Assembly: GCA_017590115.1 (NCBI GenBank)
Contig: JAGGNK010007027.1
Coordinates: 282,408 to 346,407, forward strand
Direction of reading: 5' to 3'
Source: Montifringilla adamsi
Taxonomy: Eukaryota > Chordata > Aves > Passeriformes > Passeridae
Length of the DNA stretch: 64,000 nt
Position numbers and translations under genes: made by a program. The notes beneath the pieces were generated by a model, which was given only the letters and a program-made list of their open reading frames with translations, had not been told where the DNA came from and searched no databases. Of this stretch, positions 1 through 37,424 are shown piece by piece. How positions within the stretch are numbered: the first letter of the stretch is position 1; each line of letters begins with the position of its first letter.

Positions 1-235
1 TCACTTTCAAAAATTTAAAAGATTTATTAAAACTTTATCAAAATACAACAGAAGCCTGAATAGAGAAAATATTACAGGGCGAGGAGCAAAGGATTTTTTC
101 CCGCCATGTGCTTTGAACTCTATGGCCCCTCCCAAAGCTCTGCCCATTGACTCCTTTGCTGTCCAATGGTGGAGATAATTTCCTTAAATCTCGATTGGAG
201 GCCACTTGTTGCCATAGCAACAATCACACTCTCCC
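1..235 (-). mobile_element. LTR-like fragment, 3' end
   Basis: Read on the minus strand, this AT-rich tail has an AATAAA-type signal inside a poly-T/poly-A rich end, following a GC-richer body that begins near a short inverted motif at about 215. This resembles the R-U5 end of an avian endogenous-retrovirus LTR. It is cut by the window edge and no target-site duplication can be checked. Confidence 0.35.
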
Positions 236-954
236 GAGTGTCCCAAATGTCCCAGGCCACCCCCTGATAACAACGCAAGGGGGGTAAAACATAACTATAA
301 ATCTATAAAACTTCTCTTAACATATATATATATATGATATTTTAATTTTAATTGTGAGAGTTAACCAAGGCATTACTCATTTATTGCAGCACTCATAGCA
401 ATCCCGTCACGGCCTGGCCTTCACAGCCAAAGTGGTGAAATATTTACTTCAAGTAAATATTAAACTTTGAATGTCTCTAGTTTTGGACTTTGATTCACTT
501 GAATTCTTTCCCTGCTGTTTGCAAAGTTGGGGGCTTACGAACTTTTTAAGTATTTTCTAAAATTTATCCAGTAGATATTGGAATTAATGAGCAGAGTTAA
601 TACTTATGCCACTATTTTGAGTATATAGCTGAAAGGATAACACAGAAAGTGCATTTCAAGTTCTTCTTCCCCCTCGTCATGGTACAAAACACTGAGCACT
701 TCCAGCATCCTACATTGCTTGAGGTGTCAAATTTAGTACCATGGGGGTGGTTATAAAAGTTTATGATCCTGTTTATTTTTAGCAGCAAAACTTGAGGGAG
801 TGTTTTGCCTAGAAAAATGCCAAATCCAGCTGTTTGGAGGATCATACCTGGACACAAGGAGCCTGTCTGGCAGAGCTTCAGCTTGGGCCATGAAAGACAC
901 AAATAATAATGACTTTTTTTCTTTTCTTTTGTTTTCTACACCACACTGAATGGC

Positions 955-1015
955 AGGAGGTGAAATGATATGATCTTTGAGTTCCCTTCCAACCCAAACC
1001 TTACATGATTCTATA
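955..1015 (+). repeat. CR1 LINE 3' tail, very short
   Basis: Matches the terminal 60 bp shared by the other CR1 copies here: a 'ccttccaacccaaac' core followed by a 'gattctat' end. Avian CR1 elements are 5'-truncated non-LTR retrotransposons that end in short octamer-like repeats. Orientation follows the tail. Confidence 0.55.
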
Positions 1016-2445
1016 CGGCCAGGTGAGAGCCAGGAATTTGTCCTAAATAAGACACATGAGTTAAAAAAGATATTTAACCCAAAGCTCTAACTAAAAATCT
1101 TAATTGCCGCCAGATTCTGGAGGCCTCCAAGCTACTTAAGCAGCTCTTCATGTATTGAAGTCTGAGGAAGTAAAAAGTTTTCTAAGGCTGTGTTTTTTTC
1201 CTTCAGGATGAGCCTAATCCTGCCCCAACCTAAACCTGCAATTCCGTTGTGGGATTCTGGCCACTTTGCAGATTTGGTTGCCGTGGCTGTTTTTTGTTGT
1301 GCCTCGCAGCTGCCTGCATGCTTGGCACGGTGAATTCCCTCTGGAAACTGAGCCACAATGGGAAAAAATGCAGAGAGAGGTGGATCTCTTCCCTCCACAG
1401 CCCCTGGTTCCCTGGTGTGTCTCTGCCTGGGACCAGGGACAGGCTGGGGCAGAGGTGGGAATGGAAATACAAACTTGAGTGTGTTTTGGTCCCTGCATCC
1501 ATCAGGGTGACCCGAGGGCACAGCTGGGTTTGCTCTCTCACCCTCCCTGGCTGCCTTGTGCTTCTGCTTGCCTTGTCCTCGCTGTGGTGATCCTTCACCC
1601 CTCAGGGAGTTGGCTCATCTCACCAAGCTGGGAGCATTTCCTTTCTATATCCATGGGGACATATTTACTTTGCTGCGCTGCTTACCATCGCGGTGTCTGC
1701 TCTCCAGCACTGTTTTCCTGATCCAAGTGTTCCCTTGGCACAGGCAGGAGGAGAGGGAAGGAGAGCCTGCAGGGGGAGAGGTTGGTGGGACCAATGGGGA
1801 GCTGGCCCACAAGGGCAGCTCGGCCCCTGTGCACCCGCAGTCGCTGAACCTGCAGCTTGCGCATCCCCGGCCTGAACGGGGGCCAGCAGCTGGCACAGAT
1901 CCCCTGGGAAGGCTGGCTCGGAGCTCCCCTGCTGCGTGCCGAGCGCTGGGAGCACTCAGGATGGGCAGAGAGACTCAACCCATGGGATCATTCAGAGAGC
2001 ACGAGAGCTGGGTTCAGCCCACGGCGGTTTGGGCTACACAGCCTGGCTGTGGGTGAGTTTGGGAGCTGAGTAAAGGATGGCAGGGTGGATCCTAGGAGGG
2101 ATTTGAAGTTGAGAGGAGAAAGCTTCAAGTTTGAAGTTGGGAGGAGGAAGTTGCAAGTTTTGGCTTTTCTCCAATCCCTTCTTTTGATTTTTTTATCCCA
2201 TAACAAGTCTATGAAAAAAAAAACCTGAAACTCCTAAACACCTCAGACTGCAAGGGTCAGAAACACACAGCCCTCTGTGTGGTGGGAACTGCACAGCCTT
2301 CCCAATTTGGGCTTTTTTCTATCTCCTGTGAGAATTGGTTTTCTTCTTCTGCCTAACTGCCAGAGGAAGAATGAACCTTGTCCTTTAGTCCAAAGCCAAG
2401 TGATGAGAGCTCCTCTCCAGGGCTGGTAGTTGTGGATTTGAACCT

Positions 2446-2815
2446 CGTAGCTATGATATTTCATGAAAAATCCTTTGCTAGGATTTTTTCCCTCCTGAGG
2501 AGCTGAGGGCCTCAAGAAAGAAATGTAAACAATAACTATCTGCTGCTATAGAATGCAACAGGTGCATCTGTGATTGGTGCATGTTGGTTGTTTCTAATTG
2601 AAAGCCAATCATAGAGGCAGCTGCATCCGACTCTGAGAGTCACAAGATTTTGTTATGCATTCTATTCTTTCAAACCTTCTGATCAATCTTTTCTCTCTAT
2701 TCTTTTAGTTTAGTTTTAATGTAGTATTTTAATAATATATATATCTCATAATAAACCAGCCTTCTAAAAACATGGAGTCCAGACTCGCGTCTCCACACAT
2801 GAAAAGTTCACAACA
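2446..2815 (+). mobile_element. Solo LTR, copy A of the 'gtagctatgatat' family
   Basis: Aligns along its length by eye with 56731-57072: both share the 'gtagctatgatat' start, the 'aatgtaaacaat' core, an 'ataaa(c/t)cagccttct' polyadenylation region and a terminal 'caaca'. No internal viral genes flank it, so it is a solo LTR. It is more decayed than the second copy and no clear target-site duplication is seen. Confidence 0.6.
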
Positions 2816-2894
2816 GACCCTTCACAGTGACACTAGGCTTGGGGTCTGTAGTGTTTGGGAAAGACTCTCCTCTAAGAAGGGTAGGAGTTCATTG

Positions 2895-3020
2895 CCTCCC
2901 AGGGTGGCCTGGGTTGGAAGGGACCTCAGAGCTCATCCTATTCCAGCTCCTTGCTCTGCTGAGGGACACCCTCCACTGGAGCAGTTTGCTCCAAGCCCTG
3001 TCCAACCTGGCCATGAATTA
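2895..3020 (-). repeat. CR1 LINE 3' fragment
   Basis: The reverse complement gives the CR1 end: a lumped 'ggccaggttggacagg' core, then the 'aggtcccttccaaccca' motif. Confidence 0.65.
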
Positions 3021-4649
3021 AGACACTCTGGGCAAAGACCATGTCTTTGATCTAAGAATCTTGGATGCCTACATCAGTTTTCCTGAATCCCAGTGTTGGG
3101 AAACAAAGATACAGAGGAGCACAGAGGAAAACAACAGCACTGAAGCTTAATAATTAAAAAAAAAATACACTGTGTGAAGGAGTGAGCTTTGCTGTTTGTA
3201 CTGGAATGCAGAGGTCTGATTGTAGTTGCACCTTTCCTGCTGTAGTTTGAGGTGAGCTGGTACAGCACTGCCTTATTAAAATACTTCTCCCATTTGAGAC
3301 TGGATATTTAGGTACCTTGCATCACACTTGTGAATAAATTGCTTAAGGATTTTATGTTTTATTACAGAGTTCCGTTCATAAGGCAGACAAGGAGCTGAGT
3401 GTAACCCCCAGGTGTGTGCACAGGGTAAGTTTGGGAAGGTCAGTGGCTCCTGTCCCTGGGGAGGGACAGAGGAAGGGACAGCACCTGAGCAGCCTCATGT
3501 CACTGCTCCCTGTGTTTGGAGCCTCCCCGTGCCCTGTGCAGGAATCGGGGTGGGGAGGGCTCTCAGGACTGTGGGGTTTCCTCCCTCACTTGATTTTCTC
3601 TGCTCCACAGGCCCCGCTCACAAGGAAGAGTTCCCTGGTTTGTTGGTGAGCCCCAGCTGCCTTCCTGCAGTGAGGATAAAGGTCTCTGAGCTGATGCTCC
3701 TGCCTGCTGACTTTGTCCTGGCATCCTTGAGGATAAGCTCTGGGAATCTCCTTGTCTTCACTCTGTCCTTGCCTCCTCTCCTCCTGGACGCACGGAGTGA
3801 TTAACTCATTTCTTCTTTCCTGTCGTCTCTTCATATAAGGATCTAACAACAGACCCTCTTCTGAAATGTCCCTTATCTTCATTTTAAAACATCTTTTAAA
3901 CAAACATCTCCTCCTTCTTTACCAAAGCAGACAATGGGTGCAGAAGGTAATGACATCCCATATTCCATGGTTTAGAATCTTTAAGGATTTCACACGTTGC
4001 TTCCAAAAAATCCTGGGGGTGTGATAATTCTCACAGAGTAAATATCTACCTTGTGAATGACTGTAGCTCTTTAGAGAACAAATTTTTGACTGCTGGATTA
4101 GTGACAAAAATAAAAAGAACTGTTGCCTCTTGGGATCTTAATTTTTAAAGTGAGGTCCTGTTGGGCAGCAGAGGGGCCTCCATGACATCTTTGAGTGTCA
4201 GTGTAAAAGAAAACAGAGGCTGCCATGGCTACATCAGAGCCTCCTGAACTGGCACTGCCACCACAAATTCTTCTCAAGCCACATTCCCAGATAAAAGTTG
4301 CTAGGATACCGTAGTGGGATGCACAAATAACACTGAGCTTCAAAACAAATGTGTGAAACCTAATCTTCACTCACATTTTGATATAAAATGATTAAGTATT
4401 ATTTGACAATAGCAGACATGGCTTGTTCTGTTTACTGCTCCCACAGAAAGCTTTGTCCTGTATGTGATGAATTCTTTCATCTGACAGTAGTGCCAGAATG
4501 TGTTACTTCAGGGAAGAGAAGGAGGTGACACTTGGAGTTGCCATCATGGTGAGTCCCATGAGGCGGTCACAGTGTCACTGGGTCTTCAGGCTGTGCTGAT
4601 CAGCAGTGTGGGCTTAGTGGAGTGTGACTTTCATAAGGACCTTAAGATG

Positions 4650-4890
4650 AAGCAGGGCAGGGCTGGATGGGATCTGGGCAATGAGGAATTGTTCCCTGGC
4701 AGGGTGGGCAGGCCCTGGCACAGGGTGCCCAGAGCAGCTGGGGCTGCCCCTGGATCCCTGGCAGTGCCCAAGGCCAGGCTGGACACTGGGGCTGGAGCAG
4801 CCTGGCACAGGGGAAGGTGTCCCTGCCATGGCAGGGGTGGCATGGGATGAGATTTAAAGGTCTCTCCCAACCCAAAGCATTCCATGATAA
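4650..4890 (+). repeat. CR1 LINE 3' fragment
   Basis: About 240 bp that recurs almost unchanged at least ten times in the window, running from 'ggctggatgggatctgg' to 'ctcccaacccaaagca'. It ends in the diverged octamer tail. Confidence 0.8.
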
Positions 4891-6375
4891 TTTGCATCAT
4901 ACCCCTTATTTATCATGCTGCTGATTACATAGACTAATTTTTATTTATTGCAAAAAAGTGCAGATCCCGATTTTTAGAAATAAAGAGAATGTTCACAAAC
5001 TGGTTAATGAACAACTTTTAACTATAAAAAAAGAATACCTGTGATGGGACAGAATTTATTCCTCTGTTTAGAAAAAACAGGATGAGCTGCTCCTGTCCTG
5101 CAAAGCTTTTGCCTCTCACTCCTAGAGTGTTTGTAGCAAGCTTCTGTCCCCTGTTCCAGCTGGAATGCCTGGGGTCCCTTCCATTGGCTGGACGCAGGGT
5201 CATCAGTGGGGTGGTAATGTTTGGACAAGGACATTTTAACCAGGGTCTGCCAATCTTTTCTCTCTTTGTGCCTCTGAGCTCCTGAGTCCTGCTCTCCTCA
5301 GCCTAATACACATAGCACACAGTGAGTAGGGGCTCTCTTGGGTTTAAAATCATCCAGGTTTAAAGTTTTAACGTTCTTCAATTTAAATTTTTTAACATTT
5401 TAAAAGTTAAAAGTTTTAAATTTTTTTTTTTTTTTTTTTAGAAAATCATGTTGTGTATTGTTCAACTTATTATTGATAAAATTTGCCTTAAAAAGTACAG
5501 TTTAGTGGCCACTGGCTCTGGATACCACTGGCAATGCTCACTTGACTTCAAGGAGACAGCTGCCTGCTGTGTGATCAATGCTCTTCTACCTTACTATTAT
5601 ATTACTGTCTTTATCTAATTCACCCCTTTGGTGTATCCCTCATTCTTTTACCTTTTCTTCTTGCTTGAGTTGTAATATAAAAGAGTTGAGCATCATGTGG
5701 TTTCCCAAATATCTATACTATAACTGATAATTTTTAGCCTAACCTGAGCTTTTTTATTTAAAGTAATCATGGAGGTTTATAATTAAAACATGTCTGTAAC
5801 TTTGTAATATCTACATTTGGCCTAACACTGGATTAGAAAACTGTTGGTCTCCCCCAGCATGGAACTACCAGTAAATAATAGCTCTGGCGTGTTTAGTTGA
5901 TAGCAAACAACTCAGTGTTAATTTTCTGTATTTTATCCTTGTACCCACATTTATTTTGATTTTATTCTGTCGGGATGTTTTGCCTAATGCAGATTTTTTG
6001 CCTCATCAGGGCAGCTTTAGTCAAGTCAAACTGTGGCAGCTGATGTGAAGGCAAGGCACATCCCTGCCTTACTGAAAATCTGCTTTGGATCATTTTTGCT
6101 TTTCCCTTAGAAATCTCCTGGATTTTGTTTTGGTTTTTTCCCCTTTTCCAAGATATATTTTCTGTTGTCATCCTCTCTTGTTCTTCTGCACAGGGGGCTC
6201 TGAGCTCACTGGGGCACTGGCCACGTGCAGGTCAGTGACCGGCTGTGCAAAGAGAGTGACCCTGCTTGTGTTGTGTGTGCTGGGATTACATCAGGGGCAC
6301 TCGTGGCTCCTTTTGTCCTGAACTCTTCTCTGGGCTCTGTTCCTCCCCCCAGCATTGGGAGAATGGGAACTGATC

Positions 6376-6710
6376 CCTACAGCCAGGCTGGGAGAGCTGG
6401 AGGTGCTCCCCTGGAGAGGAGAAGCTCCAAGGAGAGCTCAGAGCCCCTGGCAGGGCCTGAAGGGGCTCCAGGAGAGCTGCAGAGGGACTGGGGACAAGGC
6501 CTGCAGGGACAGGAGCCAGGGAATGGCTGCCAGTGCCAGAGGGCAGGGCTGGATGGGATCTGGGCAATGAGGAATTGTTCCCTGGCAGGGTGGGCAGGGG
6601 CTGGGATGGAATTCCCAGAGCAGCTGGGGCTGCCCCTGGATCCCTGGCAGTGCCCAAGGCCAGGCTGGACACTGGGGCTGGAGCAGCCTGGCACAGTGGA
6701 AGGTGGAGCT
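6376..6710 (+). repeat. CR1 LINE 3' fragment, longer
   Basis: Contains the same core as 4650-4890, preceded by about 150 bp of upstream CR1 sequence also seen at 27420 and 30345. The end is truncated at a poly-A run near 6720. Confidence 0.8.
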
Positions 6711-6986
6711 ATGGCATGGTTACTGAAGAAAAAAAAAAAATTTTGCAATTTAGTGACTACTAGTAAATGGGCCAGGATTACATGAGGTTCAGTGCAAAAG
6801 ACCAAAAGATGCCAAAACTAAGCTCACAGATGCTGCAAAGGCAGGGCAAAAAGTCAAGGAGGAAGACACAACTTGGAGGGGAAGACATGAGAGCCATGGG
6901 GCACGGATACTGGGAAAAAAAAAATCTTCGCCAAGCTCAAACCCATCAAAAGGCACGGGATGCTGTCAAGTGCGGGGACTTGGTCC

Positions 6987-7120
6987 AAAGATTGCCCAAT
7001 TGATTCCCATTGAAATCGCAAGATTTCGTTTCCCTTCCCAAAAGGAAATGAAATTTCATTTCCTTTTGGGAAGGGAAACGAAATCTTGCGATTTCAATGG
7101 GAATCAATTGGGCAATCTTT
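6987..7120. repeat. 134-bp perfect palindrome, no spacer
   Basis: Arms 6987-7053 and 7054-7120 are exact reverse complements over 67 bp, with the centre between 7053 and 7054. The RNA or single strand would fold into one long hairpin. Confidence 0.95.
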
Positions 7121-7313
7121 CTCATAGATGCTGCAAAGGCAGGGCAAAAAGTCAAGGAGGAAGACACAACTTGGAGGGGAAGACATGAGAGCCATGGGGC
7201 ACGGATACTGGGAAAAAAAAAATCTTCGCCAAGCTCAAACCCATCAAGAGGCACGGGATGCTGTCAAGTGTGGGGACTTGGTCCAAAGATTGCCCAATTG
7301 ATTCCCATTGAAA

Positions 7314-7389
7314 TCGCAAGATTTCGTTTCCCTTCCCAAAAGGAAATGAAATTTCATTTCCTTTTGGGAAGGGAAACGAAATCTTGCGA
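7314..7389. repeat. 76-bp perfect palindrome, shortened second copy
   Basis: This is the second copy of the inverted repeat, with its centre between 7351 and 7352 and 38-bp arms. The left arm still continues to 7285 as in the first copy, but the right arm stops at 7389, where unrelated sequence begins. Confidence 0.92.
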
Positions 7390-7424
7390 CCCTGAAAAGA
7401 AAGGCTTACAAACACTGCGGAAAG

Positions 7425-7510
7425 GAGATCGTGGAAGGTGTCGCTGTCCATGGTAGGCAGTTTGGAATGGGAGGAGCTTTAAGGTCCCTCCCAACCCAAA
7501 CCAAACTATT
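7425..7510 (+). repeat. CR1 LINE 3' tail
   Basis: Last 85 bp of a CR1-like element ('ggaaggtgtc' to 'ctcccaacccaaacc'), directly after the palindrome block. Confidence 0.6.
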
Positions 7511-8139
7511 ATTTTAGCTCCAAATAAGGACATACATAATTAGTTTATAAATTATGTCCTTCCTTTGCCTCCTTCTTTACTGTTTTCTGAATTCTAGCGG
7601 ATTTTGTCGGTGAACTCTTCCATCAGTCAATATGTGGAGAGTACACACAGCAGTGGATCTCAGGGAGCAGAGGCTTCTAGAGCTGCTCAGAGGACACGCT
7701 GTACTTTTGCTGTGAGCTCCACGTGCGTAAGCTGGGTGTGCACACCCAGGTGATGACGTGGTCACCCATGCTCCCGCTGCCACGGGCCAGCAGAATGCCC
7801 ATGTGTTTTTCCAAACCTCACTGGAATGGGAGAGCGCAGTGGATACCCCACTCTGCCTTGTCTGAGTGAGCTCCTTTATTAATTCCACCTGTTGCTGGCC
7901 TCATGGTTGTCCTCTCCAAGGAAAGCCAGAGCTGGAAGTTACTTTCTTGTCTCCTTGCTTGGAGCCTTTCCTTTCCATGAGGTGTTCAGAGCTTTTCAGT
8001 CATTGCCTGTAAAATCTCTTGAACAGCCCCATCCAGCTCCAAACACTCTGTGTTCATTCCATGGGTGTATCAGAAGGGCTTTGACCTTTGCAGGTTTGGA
8101 TTCTCCAAGGAACTGTTGCTCAGAGGGGCTGTGGACTCC

Positions 8140-8285
8140 CCATCCCTGTCCCAGGCCAGGCTGGACACTGGGGCTTGGAGCAGCCTGGGACAGTGGAAGG
8201 TGTCCCTGTCCATGGTAGGCAGGGTGGCACTGGTTGGGCTTTAAGGTCCATTCCAACCCAAACCCTTCTGGGACTCTGTGATTCT
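8140..8285 (+). repeat. CR1 LINE 3' fragment
   Basis: Has the core 'ggctggacactggggctt' and the tail 'ccattccaacccaaaccc', ending in 'gggactctgtgattct'. Confidence 0.75.
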
Positions 8286-8509
8286 CTAGCCTGCAAATCC
8301 CAGCCCGGTCACTCAGCAGGGTTTTTTCCTCTATCCCAGATTTCTGTATAAGTGGGAGCAGTTTCCAATCAGACCCAGGATGGTTTTCCTGATGGGTTCC
8401 TGCCGTGCTCTGGGTCAGCTCAGCCTTGGAGGTTTAGCATGTATCTGATGAAGTTCTCCAGCATTTCGTGGTCCCTGAAGCTCTTGCTTTTCCCACCTTC
8501 CCCAGCTAA

Positions 8510-35105
<26,596 letters not shown>

Positions 35106-36180
35106 AGCTGGGCCTGCCACGGGCTCTGCCCCTCACCTGCCTCACACGGTTCAAGGTTCAAATCCCAGGAAAGCCACCCATGGGAATTTCCGGGTCGTTC
35201 CCAGAGGGTGCAGCAATGGCTCCTGTAAGTGCTTCCGAATTTTAATCGCTTCCTTGGCCAACATTTTGGTTCTCTCAGTCGCTTTCCTGACAACCCCAAT
35301 GCAGCCAGGTGGATCTGAGCAGCCCTGGGTGGACTGGAGACAACACTGGAGACCCTTTCGTACAAAATCACAATCAGTCTGGCAGCTGGGAAGTGAACAA
35401 GCCTTTTTCACACGGCCTGTCTCCAGCAGAGGGATCCCTCTCCTGTCTCCAGCAGAGGGATTAAGTTCCACTTTTTCCAGGTAGGGAGTATGTGGAAGTG
35501 CTGGTGAATTCCAGCTGTTTGCCAGCCATCAGGGCTGCTCCCTAACAGGGACCCTCCTTGTGCTGGGAAGTGTTGCTGAGGGGAACTGCAATGAAAGAGA
35601 CGGACAAAAGCAGAAAGTTCCACTCTAGAAACCTCATCAAACCAGGAAAAACTGGCCTCCCCAAACACCAAAATTATTGGATTTTTCTCCATTTGCTTCC
35701 TGGTTTGATAGTGGTGGATCTCATCTGGCCCAGACCCCTGACACACCCTGTCATTTCCAAACCTGAACCTGCTGTCTATCAGATGCCAGCAGGATTCAGT
35801 GTTTGCTGCCCCTTTTTCCCACAGAATTCCCATGTGAATTCCCACAAATTCCCCTCAGATTCAGGGTTTTATTTTTTTACATGAGTAGAAAGACCAGACA
35901 CAAAACATGTCCTTGGCTTGTGAAACATTCCTCAGGAATTCTGAAGTGCCTTTATTCTTGAACCAGTGTTTTCACCTGGAATAACACTGAGGGACACCCA
36001 GGAATTATGAACATTTGGAAACAATTGGGGTTTTTGTGCAGCTCAACACTTGTGGTTTTCTTTTAATATTTTCATATAGTTATGAAACCATTTTAGTGTT
36101 CTTACTGAAAGGATCAGGTTTCCCACACGCAAAGCAGATGGGGTGGTTTGGAGCTCCCCTTGAACACAGAGAAAGCTGAT

Positions 36181-36186
36181 TTTATT
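36181..36186 (-). terminator. AATAAA on minus strand, candidate signal for the GART-like gene
   Basis: The plus strand reads TTTATT, giving AATAAA about 960 bp after the minus-strand stop. Further ones occur at 35951-35956 and 35868-35873. Confidence 0.35.
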
Positions 36187-36244
36187 CTGGGTTCTGATGT
36201 CCTGACGGTACTCCCATGTTGGCATATTCTCCTTTGGGATTTGA

Positions 36245-36260
36245 AATAAAGCCTAATAAA
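36245..36260 (+). terminator. Paired AATAAA, candidate polyadenylation site of GART
   Basis: Two AATAAA at 36245-36250 and 36255-36260, followed by an A-run, 1.14 kb after the GART stop. This is the best signal for the full-length mRNA. Confidence 0.5.
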
Positions 36261-36589
36261 TTAAAAAAAAATTCTATCTACAAATATTTCCTTGGAATTG
36301 ATTTCCCGGGGCTGTAGGGGGGAGGAGGGAAGGGACTGTACATGGTGTGGGGGCCATGGGTCAGTGGGGAGGTCACAGCCAGGGAAGGCAGAGGAAATAA
36401 AGACTTGGAGGGGTGAAATCACTGCCCGTGCAGGGAATCAATACCACATTATTGATCAGATCAGCTGGATCATTGCCAGAGAGGCTAACAGAGAGAGCTG
36501 TCCCAAATCCAACACCCGTTTCCATCACAGGCCCCTTCATCCAGATTCTGATATTTTGCCATGTGAGCCTGATGTGAAATGGGATTTCA

Positions 36590-36665
36590 CAGTCATAAAA
36601 GGTTTGGGTTGGAAGGACCTCACAGCCCAGCCAGTGCCACCCTTGACTTTGTTGTCCCAGTCCTG
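36590..36665 (-). repeat. CR1 LINE tail
   Basis: 'tcacagtcataaaaggtttg', then 'ggaaggacctcacagcccag', the inverted tail. Confidence 0.55.
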
Positions 36666-37011
36666 CAGCTGCAGGTCCTGTTTGGGGTTACTCTGGGACG
36701 CTTTCAATACTCTGCCACAGAAATGGATCCCTTGGAAGGATGAATTCCCCTTGGAAACACCAGATCAGTTTTACAGCTCCAGCCCTGTCCATGTAACACG
36801 TTTTCTCCTTTACAGGTTTAAAAGCAGAACGAAGGAATTCCAAACCTGAAAAGCCAGCCTGGCTCCCACCATGGATTTTCCAAGGGGGTGTAACCAAAGA
36901 TGTGATCTCAGGAAAAAGACTGAGAAGAGAAACTTGAGATACTGAGACATCCAAGTGAACCACAGGGAGGAGAAGGGAAGAGGGAGCCCCTTCAGGAACC
37001 AGCCCAGAGCA

Positions 37012-37170
37012 CCTCAGGGTCTGCTCCAGAGCCCCTCAAAGATCTGACCAGAGCCCCTCAGGGACCGGCCCAGAGCCCCTCAAGGATCGGCCCAGAGCCC
37101 CTCAAGGATCTGCCCAGAGCCCCTCAAGGATCGGCCCAGAGGCCCTCAGGGACCGGCCCAGAGGCCCTCG
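37012..37170. repeat. 22-bp minisatellite at the 3' end of the GART-like gene
   Basis: About seven copies of a 22-bp unit (cagagcccctcaaggatcgg plus 2). Starts at 37071, 37093 and 37115 are exactly 22 apart. The minus-strand stop (37146-37148) lies inside the array. Confidence 0.85.
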
Positions 37171-37424
37171 CGTTCCGGGGGCTCGTCGGGAGAGGCCGCT
37201 CCTGCTCCCTGCTCCTCCTCCGGGCTCAGCCTCCGGCTCTCCCGCCTCCAGCACGTTCTTCCGTGGGCTCCCAGCCAGGCGGCCCCGCTGGCCACGAGCT
37301 GCAGGGCCAGGGGGAAGGCCCTGAGCTCGGCCTGCTGCAGCCGCTCGCCCAGCGCTGCCTCCGTGTCCCCCGGCCCCGCGGGCAGCGGCTCCCGGCGGAT
37401 CGCGGCGCCGGCGCCCGGCTCCTC
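37146..37424 (-). CDS. GART-like exon 22' (terminal, extended)
   Basis: 279 bp. It starts EEPGAGAAI, with Gly in place of the catalytic Asp947. It keeps [10 protein letters not shown] and [14 protein letters not shown]. After the usual end (CWR) it continues for about 32 residues rich in Glu, Pro and Arg, stopping at TGA inside a minisatellite. Confidence 0.88.
   Translation of the reverse strand, partial: EEPGAGAAIRREPLPAGPGDTEAALGERLQQAELRAFPLALQLVASGAAWLGAHGRTCWRRESRRLSPEEEQGAGAASPDEPPEREGLWAGP

Larger units (their letters stand above)
6823..7418. repeat. 298-bp tandem duplication carrying a palindrome
   Basis: Unit one is 6823-7120 and unit two starts at 7121. The two align base for base at an offset of 298 with only a few differences (for example near 6828/7126 and 6950/7248). 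Unit two departs from unit one at about 7390, inside the right palindrome arm. The sequence matches no coding family I recognise, and open frames crossing it are by-products of the inverted repeat. Confidence 0.9.
35106..37145. other. Region between the two convergent genes
   Basis: 2040 bp between the two stop codons. It holds likely 3' UTRs of both genes, a CR1 piece (36590-36665) and the 22-bp minisatellite at its right end. No other open frame looks like a gene. Confidence 0.75.

Noticed and set aside
1249..2056. Several open frames with hydrophobic starts
   Set aside because: No family resemblance, no splice-supported extension, and overlapping frames on both strands; likely chance.
6970..7456. 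Overlapping open frames on both strands sharing an IAQLIPIEIARF-type peptide
   Set aside because: The peptide comes from the palindrome and its duplicate, so it appears in mirrored frames; no coding signal.
35155..35165. GGTTCAAATCC, a tRNA B-box-like string
   Set aside because: No A-box at the right distance and no cloverleaf can be drawn from the flanks.
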